64,000 bases of DNA from Bacillus dicomae (GTDB lineage Bacteria > Bacillota > Bacilli > Bacillales > Bacillaceae_G). Under the pieces are notes generated by a model that saw nothing but the letters and a program-made list of their open reading frames with translations, did not search any database and had not been told where the DNA came from. Where the stretch lies: the NCBI RefSeq assembly GCF_006494425.1, contig NZ_VHIV01000001.1, positions 744,001-808,000 on the forward strand. Reading direction: 5' to 3'. The position numbers and the translations under genes were made by a program. This document shows positions 37,986 to 47,564 of the stretch, in pieces; position 1 is the first letter of the stretch; each line of letters begins with the position of its first letter.

Positions 37986-38441
37986 ATGCATCATTGTCAT
38001 CCTTGCTTTGGAGGGCATAAGCCTACAGGACCTATTTGTACGACTGCTCCTGTCATTCATCCGACGAAACAATGCGTAACACATTCTTTTTCAACAACGG
38101 TGGTGCCACACATTTTCCCGACGCATACAACACATGTACACCATCAACAAATTAAAAATCAAAACTTCTTCCCACAAACAAATTCGAATGTAAATGTTGT
38201 AGACCCAATTGATCCAGGATTTGGCGGCGGATGTGGACCGTGTGGTCATGGCCATCATCATGGTCACTTTGGTCATCAAATATCACCATTTGGACCAGGA
38301 CCAGGTGTATCACCGTTTGGACCAGGACCGAATGTATCACCGTTTGGACCAGGACCGAATGTATCACCATTTGGACCAAACAATGTATCACCAGTAGGTC
38401 CAAATATCGGACCAAACGTTGGTGGAATCTTTAAAAAGTAA
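37986..38441 (+). CDS. cotD: CotD family spore coat protein
   Basis: A 151-residue inner-coat protein. The His/Cys-rich start (MHHCHPCFGG), a central His cluster (CGHGHHHGHFGH near 87-98) and a Pro/Gly-rich end are characteristic of CotD. The last third contains a ten-residue repeat, SPFGPGPNV(V) type, about four copies. GAGAGGAGAG precedes the ATG. A terminator follows. Confidence 0.88.
   Translation: MHHCHPCFGGHKPTGPICTTAPVIHPTKQCVTHSFSTTVVPHIFPTHTTHVHHQQIKNQNFFPQTNSNVNVVDPIDPGFGGGCGPCGHGHHHGHFGHQISPFGPGPGVSPFGPGPNVSPFGPGPNVSPFGPNNVSPVGPNIGPNVGGIFKK
38280..38395 (+). repeat. 30-base tandem repeat within cotD
   Basis: About three and a half copies of a 30-base unit (starts with TCACC.TTTGGACCAGGACC) encode the ten-residue Pro/Gly repeat of CotD. 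Confidence 0.75.
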
Positions 38442-38451
38442 ATGATATGTT

Positions 38452-38480
38452 AGAACTAGCGAAATGCTAGTTCTTTTTTT
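38452..38480 (+). terminator. Terminator after cotD
   Basis: AGAACTAGC and GCTAGTTCT with a five-base loop and a T run. Confidence 0.88.
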
Positions 38481-38497
38481 GTAATTGGAGTGTTGAT

Positions 38498-39052
38498 ATG
38501 AAAGTTATTGCTGTAACGGGGTATAAACCATTTGAACTTGGTATATTTAAAAATGATCACCCAGGGGTGGAATGTATAAAAAAGGCATTGCACCGAAAAT
38601 TAACGACTTTTGTAGAAGAGGGTTTGGAATGGGTGATAATAAGTGGGCAGTTAGGTGTAGAATTATGGGCTGCTGAAGTTGTTTTTGAAATACAAGTAGA
38701 ATACCCAGATTTAAAATTAGCGGTATTTACTCCGTTTTTAGAACAAGAAGAAAGCTGGAAGGAAGATAACCGTGAATATTACGAATTTATTCTCTCTCAA
38801 GCAGACCATATTGATAGTATTACGAAACGGAAGTATGAAAGCCCAGAGCAATTCAAATTAAAAAATCAATTTTTTATTGAAAAAAGTGATGCACTTTTAG
38901 CTGTATATGATGAAGAAAAACCAGGAAGTCCTAAATATATTGTAGAAGCAGCAAAGAAAAGAGGAGAAATAGAAAATTATCACAGTTATTTCATTCTTTT
39001 TTCCGATTTACAAGATATAATAGAAGAGGAACAGTGGAATAATGCTGAGTAG
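38498..39052 (+). CDS. ypsA: SLOG-domain protein YpsA (DUF1273)
   Basis: A 184-residue protein with a Rossmann-like SLOG/LOG fold: [13 protein letters not shown] at the start, [14 protein letters not shown] near residue 48 and a C-terminal [13 protein letters not shown] segment. In B. subtilis and Staphylococcus aureus YpsA affects cell division, and it lies beside gpsB here as there. It is thought to bind a nucleotide ligand such as an ADP-ribose derivative. Confidence 0.88.
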   Translation: MKVIAVTGYKPFELGIFKNDHPGVECIKKALHRKLTTFVEEGLEWVIISGQLGVELWAAEVVFEIQVEYPDLKLAVFTPFLEQEESWKEDNREYYEFILSQADHIDSITKRKYESPEQFKLKNQFFIEKSDALLAVYDEEKPGSPKYIVEAAKKRGEIENYHSYFILFSDLQDIIEEEQWNNAE

Positions 39053-39149
39053 TATGTAATATAGTACTCGTATATAGGATTGACAAAAAGCATTGTTTCT
39101 GAAAAAATTTAGTTAATGAAAGTTTTGGCAAAAATTTGAGGTGAAGAAA

Positions 39150-39485
39150 ATGATTTCGGATAAAATTAAATTAACGGCGAAAGATATTTTAGAAAAAGAA
39201 TTTAAAACAGGTATGAGAGGTTATCAACAAGAAGAAGTAGACAAGTTTCTTGATATGATCATTAAAGACTATGAAGCTTTCCACAAGGAGTTTGAGCAAT
39301 TAAAGCAACAAAATGCTCGTTTAAAGCGTGAACTAGAAGAACAAAAACTAGCGGCAACGCAAGCTCCACAACAGCCTGTACAAACACCAGTTGCACAACC
39401 GGTATATAACAGCACGAATACGGATATTTTAAAACGTCTATCTAATTTAGAAAAAGCTGTATTTGGAAGTAAGTTATACGAATAA
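39150..39485 (+). CDS. gpsB: Cell division regulator GpsB
   Basis: A 111-residue coiled-coil protein of the DivIVA/GpsB family that couples peptidoglycan synthases, including PBP1, to the septum. The lipid/partner-binding N-terminus ([18 protein letters not shown], with the YxxxEVDxFLD segment), a coiled coil (about 40-68), a Gln/Pro-rich linker and a short C-terminal trimerisation helix are visible. The ATG at 39150 is six bases behind GAGGTG. Its partner ponA is in the same window. Confidence 0.94.
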   Translation: MISDKIKLTAKDILEKEFKTGMRGYQQEEVDKFLDMIIKDYEAFHKEFEQLKQQNARLKRELEEQKLAATQAPQQPVQTPVAQPVYNSTNTDILKRLSNLEKAVFGSKLYE

Positions 39486-39529
39486 TTTCTGGTGGAAAAA
39501 GGTTAAAGCATTTTACATAGAAAAAAACA

Positions 39530-39558
39530 TTGCAAAATCTTTTCGTTTCCACTATACT
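39530..39558 (+). promoter_or_regulatory. SigA promoter of rnpB
   Basis: TTGCAA (39530-39535), 17 bases, TATACT (39553-39558), placing the start at about 39565. Confidence 0.75.
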
Positions 39559-39564
39559 AATGGA

Positions 39565-39975
39565 TGTCATAACGTTTGGGTAATCGCTGCAACGCCAACG
39601 TTGTAGAGGAAAGTCCATGCTCGCACGGCCTGAGATGGCTGTAGTGTTCGTGCCTAGCCAATTCATAAGCTAGGGTATTCTGGCTGTAAGGCTGGTTTAA
39701 CGGCAGGGAAAAAGCCTAAGTCCTTTCGGATATGGTTTGACTACCTTTAAAGTGCCACAGTGACGAAGTCCTTGAAGAAATGATAGGAGTGGAACGAGGT
39801 AAACCCCACGAGCGAGAAACCCAAATAATGGTAGGGGAATCTTTTCCAAGGAAATGAACGATGGGAAAGGACAGGTTGTATAACCTGTAGATAGATGATT
39901 GCCACCGGAGTACGAGGCGTGGGCCGTTTGCAGTACAAAGGAACAGAACATGGCTTACAGAACGTTATGAACCAA
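39565..39975 (+). ncRNA. rnpB: RNase P RNA, Bacillus type B
   Basis: The catalytic RNA that matures tRNA 5' ends. The conserved landmarks are all present in order: GGGTAATCGCTGC (39578-39590), GAGGAAAGTCCATGCTCGC, AAAGTGCCACAGTGACGAAG, GGTAAACCCC followed by GAGCGAGAAACCCAAA, GATGATTGCC, and the closing CATGGCTTACAGAACGTTA that pairs with TAACGTTTGGG at the start. The length of about 411 bases fits the type B RNA of bacilli. It has its own promoter and terminator. Confidence 0.97.
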
Positions 39976-39989
39976 CTATGAAATAACTC

Positions 39990-40022
39990 AGCTCTCCTTT
40001 GTTAGAGGAGGGCTTTTTATTT
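39990..40022 (+). terminator. Terminator of rnpB
   Basis: GCTCTCCT and AGGAGGGC (one G-U pair) then TTTTTAT. Confidence 0.75.
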
Positions 40023-40141
40023 GTATGAAGTTATAATTTATGAGTTAAAATGGTTAATGAGAAAAAAATCGTAAAATGTAATAATTAATAGGAAAAATTG
40101 CTATTAATTATTGTTTGACTATACATAAGAGGTGAATGCAA

Positions 40142-41281
40142 ATGGGAAAAGTTACTTTAATCGCAACAGCCGCAATGGGTATTGAAGCGTTAGTTGCTAG
40201 AGAAGTTCGTGATCTTGGTTATGAATGCCAAGTGGAAAACAGCAAAGTAACATTTGAAGCAGATGAAAAGGCGATTTGTCGCACGAATTTATGGTTACGT
40301 ACTGCGGACCGTGTGAAAATTAAAGTTGGCGAATTTAAAGCGACAACATTTGATGAACTGTTTGAGAAAACGAAAGCATTAAACTGGGGAGATTACATTC
40401 CAGAGAACGGTGAGTTCCCTGTTATCGGTAAATCTTTAAAATCTGAATTATTCAGTGTTTCGGATTGCCAACGTATCGTTAAAAAGGCTGTCGTTGAAAA
40501 ATTAAAAACAACATATAAACGTACAACTTGGTTTGAAGAAGATGGTCCGTTATTCCGTATTGAAATCGCAATGTTAAAAGATATTGCAACATTAACAATT
40601 GATGCGAGTGGTGTTGGACTCCATAAACGTGGATACCGTATGGATCAAGGGGAAGCTCCTTTAAAAGAAACATTAGCTGCGTCTTTAATTAAATTAACAA
40701 ACTGGAAGCCAGATCGTCCATTTGTTGATCCTTTCTGTGGATCAGGTACAATTCCGATTGAAGCAGCTTTAATTGGACAAAATATTGCACCAGGATTTAA
40801 CCGTGGCTTCGCATCAGATGAGTGGGGCTGGGTAGGTAAACAAAACTGGCGTGAAGCTCGTCAAGAAGCTGAAGATTTAGCGAATTATGATCAACGACTG
40901 CAAATCATTGGATCAGATATCGATCATCGTATGATCCGAGTTGCTCAAGATAACGCAGAAGAAGTAGGCTTAGGCGATTTAATTACATTTAAACAAATGC
41001 AAGTAAAAGATTTCACGACAAAAGAGGATTATGGCTATGTTGTAACGAATCCTCCATATGGAGAACGTTTAAGTGAAAAAGCACTTGTTGAACAACTGTA
41101 TAAAGAAATGGGACAAGTATTCCGTCCATTAGACACATGGTCGGCGTATGTATTAACAAGTTACGAAGCATTTGAGAAGTGTTACGGAAAAGATGCATCG
41201 AAGAAGCGTAAACTGTTTAATGGATTTATCCGTACAGATTACTACCAATACTTCGGAAAACGTCCACCTCGTAATTCATAG
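40142..41281 (+). CDS. ypsC: THUMP-domain class I RNA methyltransferase YpsC
   Basis: A 379-residue SAM-dependent methyltransferase of the RlmL/RlmK-TrmG type. An N-terminal THUMP RNA-binding domain (about 45-155) is followed by the catalytic domain with DPFCGSGTIPIEAALIG near residue 196 and the target-base motif TNPPYGERL near 302, which is the N/DPPY motif of N-methyltransferases. It probably methylates 23S rRNA guanine. The ATG at 40142 is seven bases behind GAGGTGA; the ATG at 40136 touches that site. Confidence 0.88.
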   Translation: MGKVTLIATAAMGIEALVAREVRDLGYECQVENSKVTFEADEKAICRTNLWLRTADRVKIKVGEFKATTFDELFEKTKALNWGDYIPENGEFPVIGKSLKSELFSVSDCQRIVKKAVVEKLKTTYKRTTWFEEDGPLFRIEIAMLKDIATLTIDASGVGLHKRGYRMDQGEAPLKETLAASLIKLTNWKPDRPFVDPFCGSGTIPIEAALIGQNIAPGFNRGFASDEWGWVGKQNWREARQEAEDLANYDQRLQIIGSDIDHRMIRVAQDNAEEVGLGDLITFKQMQVKDFTTKEDYGYVVTNPPYGERLSEKALVEQLYKEMGQVFRPLDTWSAYVLTSYEAFEKCYGKDASKKRKLFNGFIRTDYYQYFGKRPPRNS

Positions 41282-41342
41282 TATAAAACTCCTCCAGCAC
41301 GCATATACTGGCTATTATGTAATGCGTAAAGGAGGAACTGAT

Positions 41343-41525
41343 ATGGATAGTTTCCAATTATCAATGATTCAAAAGGCTATTCACCGTACGTATGACGAGC
41401 TCGGAAAAGAAGTGGATAGTCAAGGTGCGATGGTAGATGAAATACAAAAAGCACAAGAAGAATATTTGTCAGCTCTTTCACATGAAACAGCGATTGATAA
41501 ACGGTATTTAAAGTCATTAATATAG
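41343..41525 (+). CDS. Small hypothetical protein
   Basis: A 60-residue charged, probably helical protein (MDSFQLSMIQKAIHRTYDEL at the start, RYLKSLI at the end) with no known function. AAAGGAGGA lies eight bases before the ATG, and a terminator follows, so it looks like a genuine gene. The open frame extends far upstream into ypsC, but that part is out of frame with ypsC and is not expected to be translated. Confidence 0.72.
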   Translation: MDSFQLSMIQKAIHRTYDELGKEVDSQGAMVDEIQKAQEEYLSALSHETAIDKRYLKSLI

Positions 41526-41527
41526 AA

Positions 41528-41563
41528 GAAAATTTTCCTTTTTCGAAAGGAAAATTTTTTTTC
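41528..41563 (+). terminator. Terminator after the 60-residue gene
   Basis: AAAATTTTCCTTT and AAAGGAAAATTTT around TTCG, then a T run. Confidence 0.85.
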
Positions 41564-41662
41564 GTGTATTTCTATGTATTACAACAGGGGAAGGCGGCTG
41601 CATACATATGAGTAGCAGTTGCTATATCTTTTATAGAAAAACTTTTTGGTTGGAGGCTAAGG

Positions 41663-43600
41663 ATGTTTACTGAGAAGAGATTACCATTTGAAGTAGGAAA
41701 ACAAGATAATTTTTATGATAAGTTGAATGAGTGGATTGGAGATGTGTTTTACGACATCCTTCCGGAAAAAGGTTTTGAAGAGCGTGATGAACAAATTTTT
41801 ATGGCGTTTCAATTAGAGCGTGCTTTCCAAGAAAAGAAAGTTATGTTCGCAGAAGCAGGTGTAGGAACTGGGAAAACAATTGTATATCTTCTATATGCAA
41901 TTTGCTATGCGCGTTATACTGGAAAACCAGCTATTATCGCTTGTGCAGATGAAACGTTAATTGAGCAGCTTGTGAAAGAAGAAGGGGACATTGCTAAATT
42001 ATCTGAAGCATTAGGACTATCTGTTGATGTAAGACTTGCGAAATCAATGGATAATTATTTATGTTTACGTAAACTTGAAGATGTTATGAGTGGACGAGCT
42101 CCAGAAGTAATTGAAGATGTATACTACGAATTACCACAGTTTGTATTCGATCATGGTACGATGCAAAACTTTACTCACTATGGTGACCGAAAAGAATTTC
42201 CACTATTAAATGATGAGGAATGGTCGAAAGTAAACTGGGATTACTTCCAAGATTGCTTTACTTGTGATTCGCGTCATCGTTGTGGTCAAACTCTTTCTCG
42301 TGAGCATTATCGTAAAGCAGCAGATTTAATTATTTGTTCTCAAGATTTCTATATGGATCATATTTGGACGTACGATGCTCGTAAGCGTGAAGGACAAATT
42401 CCGTTATTACCAGAAAGTAGTTGCGTCGTATTCGATGAAGGACATCTTGTAGAATATGCAGCTCAAAAAGCTTTAACATATCGTTTAAAGCAAACGATGA
42501 TGGAGCAACTTTTAACGAGATTGTTACAAAATGATATTCGCGAGGAGTTTGCACATTTAGTAGAAGAAACAATTTGGCAAACAGAGCGATTCTTTGATGT
42601 GCTACAAGAGAATAAAAAGGAAATTGCCGGTTCTGATCGTTTAGAAATTACTGTGACAGAAAAAGTAACTGCTGAAGCGAAGCGACTTTATGCGAAAATA
42701 GGTGAAGTCGGTGATGCGTTAGTATTTGAAAGTGAAATGCATACAGTAAACACGTATGATTTAAATATCGTTGATGAACATTTAGATGTATTAGAACATT
42801 CACTTCGTCTGTTCATGCACGAGAAAAATGTAATTACATGGGGTGAAGAAGGTGATGGAGCCTTCACGTTAGTAATTATGCCACGTGCAGTTGAAGAAGT
42901 ATTACAAGAGAAAGTATTCTCGAAGAAAATCCCGTATATTTTCTCTTCTGCTACATTATCTAACAACGATTCATTCGCGTTTACTGCAAATAGCCTAGGG
43001 GTAAAAGATTATTTATCATTCTCGGTTGCTTCACCATTTAATTACGAAGAACAAATGGCAGTAAACTTACTATCGCATACGAAAGAAAATGAATGGGAAA
43101 GAAAGTGTCAATATACACTTGAAAATATACAAAAGACAAATGGACGTACTCTCGTATTATTCCGTACAACGCAAGAACTTGCAGCGTTCAAAGAATATGT
43201 AAGTAAAGAGCAAATGTCAGTTCCGTTCTTATATGAAGGGGATCAAGAAATTAGCCAGCTCGTTTCTCGTTTCCAAAATGAAGAAGAGACTGTACTTTGT
43301 GCCGTTCATTTATGGGAAGGTTTAGATATTCCTGGTTCATCATTATCACATGTTATTATTTGGTCATTACCATTCCCTCCAAACGATCCTGTGTTTGAAG
43401 CGAAGCGTAAACATGTAAATGATCCATTCTGGGATGTAGATGTACCGTATATGATTTTACGACTTCGTCAAGGAATTGGCCGTTTAATTCGTACGAGTGA
43501 CGATAAAGGTGCTATATCAATCTTCTTATCTGATACAGAAGATGAGAAAGTGGTAGAAGCAGTGAAAAACGTACTACCAGTAGAAGGTAAAGAATTATAA
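41663..43600 (+). CDS. ypvA: DinG/XPD-type DNA helicase with likely iron-sulfur cluster (YpvA)
   Basis: A 645-residue superfamily 2 helicase without the exonuclease domain of the other copy. Walker A GVGTGKT lies near residue 66, the DEAH box is FDEGH near 257, and RLRQGIGRLIR near 602 is motif VI. Between motifs I and II the cysteines CLRKLED (near 134) and CFTCDSRHRC (near 197-206) have the four-cysteine spacing of the XPD/DinG 4Fe-4S domain. So it should be a 5'-3' DNA helicase acting on forked or R-loop structures. The start follows TTGGAGG. Confidence 0.88.
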   Translation: MFTEKRLPFEVGKQDNFYDKLNEWIGDVFYDILPEKGFEERDEQIFMAFQLERAFQEKKVMFAEAGVGTGKTIVYLLYAICYARYTGKPAIIACADETLIEQLVKEEGDIAKLSEALGLSVDVRLAKSMDNYLCLRKLEDVMSGRAPEVIEDVYYELPQFVFDHGTMQNFTHYGDRKEFPLLNDEEWSKVNWDYFQDCFTCDSRHRCGQTLSREHYRKAADLIICSQDFYMDHIWTYDARKREGQIPLLPESSCVVFDEGHLVEYAAQKALTYRLKQTMMEQLLTRLLQNDIREEFAHLVEETIWQTERFFDVLQENKKEIAGSDRLEITVTEKVTAEAKRLYAKIGEVGDALVFESEMHTVNTYDLNIVDEHLDVLEHSLRLFMHEKNVITWGEEGDGAFTLVIMPRAVEEVLQEKVFSKKIPYIFSSATLSNNDSFAFTANSLGVKDYLSFSVASPFNYEEQMAVNLLSHTKENEWERKCQYTLENIQKTNGRTLVLFRTTQELAAFKEYVSKEQMSVPFLYEGDQEISQLVSRFQNEEETVLCAVHLWEGLDIPGSSLSHVIIWSLPFPPNDPVFEAKRKHVNDPFWDVDVPYMILRLRQGIGRLIRTSDDKGAISIFLSDTEDEKVVEAVKNVLPVEGKEL

Positions 43601-43604
43601 GTAG

Positions 43605-43634
43605 AAAGCTTGGCGCTTGCCAAGCTTTTTTTTC
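43605..43634 (+). terminator. Terminator after ypvA
   Basis: AAAGCTTGGC and GCCAAGCTTT with a four-base loop and a T run. Confidence 0.88.
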
Positions 43635-43702
43635 TATTATAAAAGGAATTTAGATTTCCATGTCGAATTAAGTTTGAGGTAGAAAAGGGAGGTTTTTATA
43701 CG

Positions 43703-45220
43703 ATGACAGTAGCTACATATGAAGTAGAAAAACAATTTTTAACATATGTGAAGAAAATACAGAATTACGGAGAAGCATTAAGCTTAATGTTTTGGGATTT
43801 AAGGACAGGTGCGCCTAAAAAAGGTGTAGATCAGCGATCAGAAGTAATTGGTATGCTTTCATCAGAAGTTTTTGCCATGTCGACTTCAGATGAGATGGGG
43901 AATTATTTAGCAGAGCTAGAAGCTTTAATAAGTGAAGACAAACTTTCTGAAACGACGAAGAAAATGGTTGAAGAGTGTCGTAAAGAATATGATAGAAATA
44001 AGAAAATTCCACAAGCGGAATATGAAGCGTATGTGAAATTAGAAGCGAAAGCGGAAAGTGTATGGGAAGAAGCTCGCGAAAAATCTGATTTTGAAATGTT
44101 CCGTCCGTATTTAGAAAAAATTGTTGAATTTAAAAAGAAATTTATTACATATTGGGGTTACGAAACATATAAATATAATACATTATTAGATATGTATGAG
44201 CCGGGTATTACAGTAGAAGTGTTAGATCACGTATTTGGTCAACTTCGTGAACGTATCGTTCCGCTCGTAAAAGAAATATCAGATTCGCAAAAGAGATTAA
44301 AGACAAGTGCTTTATCAGAGCATTTTTCAAAAGAAAAACAAAAGAACTTTACGTTAGAGTTATTAAAGCAATTAAATTATGACTTTGAAGCAGGCCGTCT
44401 TGATGAAACAGTACATCCTTTCGAGATTACATTAAATAGAGGGGATGTTCGTATTACGACACGCTATGACGAAAAAGATTTTCGTATGGCTGTGTTTGGA
44501 ACAATTCATGAATGTGGTCATGCTGTATATGAACAAAATATTGCAGAGAAATTTGAAGGTACACCGCTATGTAGTGGAACATCTATGGGTATTCATGAGT
44601 CACAATCATTATTCTTTGAGAACTTTATCGGTCGTAATAAATCATTCTGGAAGAAAAATTATGATTTATTAAAAGAGTATAGCGATGGTCAATTCAATGA
44701 TATATCAGTAGATGAGTTTTATGATGCTATAAACGAATCGAAGCCATCGTTCATTCGTATAGAAGCAGATGAACTTACATATCCGCTCCACGTTATGGTT
44801 CGTTATGAACTTGAGAAAGAATTATTTGATGGTACATTACAAGTGAAGGATTTACCGGTCGCTTGGAATGATAAGATGGAAGCATATTTAGGAATTCGTC
44901 CGGCAAACGATGCACAAGGTGTATTACAAGATGTTCACTGGGCGGGTGGTTCATTTGGATACTTCCCATCTTATGCGCTTGGTTATATGTATGCAGCGCA
45001 ATTTAAGCAAAGAATGTTAAAAGACATTCCGAACTTTGATGCATTATTAGAAGAAGGAAACGTAACACCAATTCGTGAATGGTTAACAGAAAACATTCAC
45101 CAATACGGTAAAACGAAAAAACCACTTGAAATTTTAGAAGATGTGACAGGCGAAGGATTAAATGCAAACTATTTAGCAGATTATTTAGAAGCGAAGTATA
45201 AAGAAATTTATGAGTTATAA
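43703..45220 (+). CDS. ypwA: M32 family carboxypeptidase
   Basis: A 505-residue cytoplasmic zinc carboxypeptidase of family M32 (thermostable carboxypeptidase 1). The zinc motif HECGH is at residues 269-273 and the downstream GIHESQSLFFEN supplies the third ligand. The family motifs HPFEIT, DVRITTRY and IRIEADELTYPLH are also present. It removes C-terminal residues from peptides. AGGGAGG precedes the ATG. Confidence 0.94.
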   Translation: MTVATYEVEKQFLTYVKKIQNYGEALSLMFWDLRTGAPKKGVDQRSEVIGMLSSEVFAMSTSDEMGNYLAELEALISEDKLSETTKKMVEECRKEYDRNKKIPQAEYEAYVKLEAKAESVWEEAREKSDFEMFRPYLEKIVEFKKKFITYWGYETYKYNTLLDMYEPGITVEVLDHVFGQLRERIVPLVKEISDSQKRLKTSALSEHFSKEKQKNFTLELLKQLNYDFEAGRLDETVHPFEITLNRGDVRITTRYDEKDFRMAVFGTIHECGHAVYEQNIAEKFEGTPLCSGTSMGIHESQSLFFENFIGRNKSFWKKNYDLLKEYSDGQFNDISVDEFYDAINESKPSFIRIEADELTYPLHVMVRYELEKELFDGTLQVKDLPVAWNDKMEAYLGIRPANDAQGVLQDVHWAGGSFGYFPSYALGYMYAAQFKQRMLKDIPNFDALLEEGNVTPIREWLTENIHQYGKTKKPLEILEDVTGEGLNANYLADYLEAKYKEIYEL

Positions 45221-45252
45221 AAAAGAGCTGCTTAATTGCAGCTCTTTTTTTA
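45221..45252 (+). terminator. Terminator after ypwA
   Basis: AAAGAGCTGC and GCAGCTCTTT with a six-base loop and a T run. Confidence 0.88.
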
Positions 45253-45266
45253 AAGGGGATAGAAGA

Positions 45267-45740
45267 ATGGGTTATACATATACAATAATGACGCAAGAAG
45301 AAGCGGAAGAAATTGCACATAACTGGCATTATGAAGGGGTATATTCCTTTTACGATATAGAGGCAGATGAAGAAGATTTAGCTGAGTTTTTACATGCTGA
45401 GAGTAGAGGGAATCACACATTTTCTGTGAAGGAAAATGGCACTCTCATTGGTTATTTTACTGTTTTTGAAATAAATGATGGAACGGTTGAGATAGGGCTT
45501 GGAATGAGACCTAATATAACTGGGAATGGATTTGGTTTACAGTTCATAAACGCTATACTAGCTTTTAGTAAAGAAAAATATGGATGCAAGTATATAACAT
45601 TATCAGTAGCTACATTTAATGAGAGAGCGATTAAAGTGTATAAAAGGGCAAGATTTGAAGCAGTTGGAACGTTTATACAGAAAACAAATGGTAGTTGTTT
45701 TGAGTTTTTGAAAATGAATTATATATGTAAAAACAACTGA
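45267..45740 (+). CDS. GNAT family N-acetyltransferase
   Basis: A 157-residue GCN5-related acetyltransferase. The fold is recognisable from EIGLGMRPNITGNGFGLQFINAIL, which carries a degenerate acetyl-CoA loop (NxxGxG in place of Q/RxxGxG/A), and from the KVYKRARFEAVGTF motif B at the end. Substrate unknown. AAAGGGGAT precedes the ATG at 45267; the frame opens upstream within ypwA without a ribosome site. The gene stands alone between terminators. Confidence 0.82.
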   Translation: MGYTYTIMTQEEAEEIAHNWHYEGVYSFYDIEADEEDLAEFLHAESRGNHTFSVKENGTLIGYFTVFEINDGTVEIGLGMRPNITGNGFGLQFINAILAFSKEKYGCKYITLSVATFNERAIKVYKRARFEAVGTFIQKTNGSCFEFLKMNYICKNN

Positions 45741-45741
45741 A

Positions 45742-45769
45742 AAACAGAGGGGATCTTCTGTTTTTTTAT
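45742..45769 (+). terminator. Terminator after the GNAT gene
   Basis: AACAGA and TCTGTT around an eight-base loop, then seven T. A short stem. Confidence 0.55.
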
Positions 45770-45894
45770 TTTGATTTAAAAATATATGATACTTATTTTT
45801 TTACTTTTTGTAATTGGAAGTTTTGAAATTTTGATAGAGGATGTGTATGATTGAACTTTAGTAGCAAATAGCAAGTTTAGTAAGGAGAGGCAGC

Positions 45895-46641
45895 ATGGTT
45901 ACAATTAAAACGAAAAATGAAATAGATTTGATGCATGAATCTGGCAAATTACTTGCTTCATGTCATAGAGAAATTGCGAAAATAGTGAAACCGGGTATTA
46001 CGACAAAAGAAATTGATACGTTTGTTGAAGCATATTTAGAAAAACATGGTGCAACGTCTGAACAGAAAGGTTACAACGGATATCCATATGCGATATGTGC
46101 ATCTGTAAACGATGAAATGTGTCATGGGTTTCCGGCCGATGTTCCTTTAACTGATGGTGATATTGTAACAATTGACATGGTAGTAAACTTAAATGGTGGT
46201 CTTTCAGATTCTGCTTGGACGTATAGAGTTGGAAAAGTTTCTGATGAAGCAGAAAAGTTGTTACTAGTAGCTGAAAATGCTTTGTATAAAGGAATTGATC
46301 AGGCGATAATCGGTAATCATGTAGGAGATATTGGCTATGCAATTGAAAGTTATGTAGCAAGTGAAGGTTTTTCTGTCGCAAGAGACTTTACGGGACATGG
46401 AATCGGTAAAGAGATTCATGAAGAACCAGCAATTTTTCATTTTGGGAAGCAAGGACAAGGGCCTGAGTTACAAGAAGGAATGGTAATTACGATTGAGCCA
46501 ATTGTCAATGTAGGTATGCGATATTCGAAAGTAGATTTAAATGGATGGACTGCAAGAACGATGGATGGGAAATTATCAGCTCAATATGAGCATACAATTG
46601 CGATTACAGAAGATGGACCAATCATTTTAACGAAGTTATAA
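45895..46641 (+). CDS. map: Type I methionine aminopeptidase
   Basis: Removes N-terminal methionine from nascent proteins. The five metal ligands fit type I enzymes: DMVVNLNGGLSDSAWT (two Asp), TGHGIGKEIHEEP (His and following Glu region) and the final EHTIAITEDGP (Glu). 248 residues. Unlike many Gram-positive maps beside the ribosomal cluster, this one is isolated, so it is probably a second copy. AAGGAGAGG precedes the ATG. Confidence 0.93.
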   Translation: MVTIKTKNEIDLMHESGKLLASCHREIAKIVKPGITTKEIDTFVEAYLEKHGATSEQKGYNGYPYAICASVNDEMCHGFPADVPLTDGDIVTIDMVVNLNGGLSDSAWTYRVGKVSDEAEKLLLVAENALYKGIDQAIIGNHVGDIGYAIESYVASEGFSVARDFTGHGIGKEIHEEPAIFHFGKQGQGPELQEGMVITIEPIVNVGMRYSKVDLNGWTARTMDGKLSAQYEHTIAITEDGPIILTKL

Positions 46642-46719
46642 TTGGGAATGAAAGAGTTTACAAAAATCGAACGAAAATGATAATTTCATAAAATTTGTAC
46701 GTGTTTTGTTAATAAATGC

Positions 46720-46748
46720 TTTTCAAAGTATAAAAAGTGCGTTATAAT
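46720..46748 (+). promoter_or_regulatory. SigA promoter of the xpt riboswitch leader
   Basis: TTTTCA (46720-46725), 17 bases, TATAAT (46743-46748). Confidence 0.6.
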
Positions 46749-46763
46749 CCATCTATAAAATAA

Positions 46764-47561
<798 letters not shown>

Positions 47562-47564
47562 ACA

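Noticed and set aside
38091-38434. Several overlapping ORFs on both strands within cotD
   Set aside because: They are frame-shifted readings of the cotD 30-base repeat; none has a ribosome site.
39697-39951. Minus-strand ORFs of 63 and 84 residues
   Set aside because: They lie entirely within RNase P RNA.
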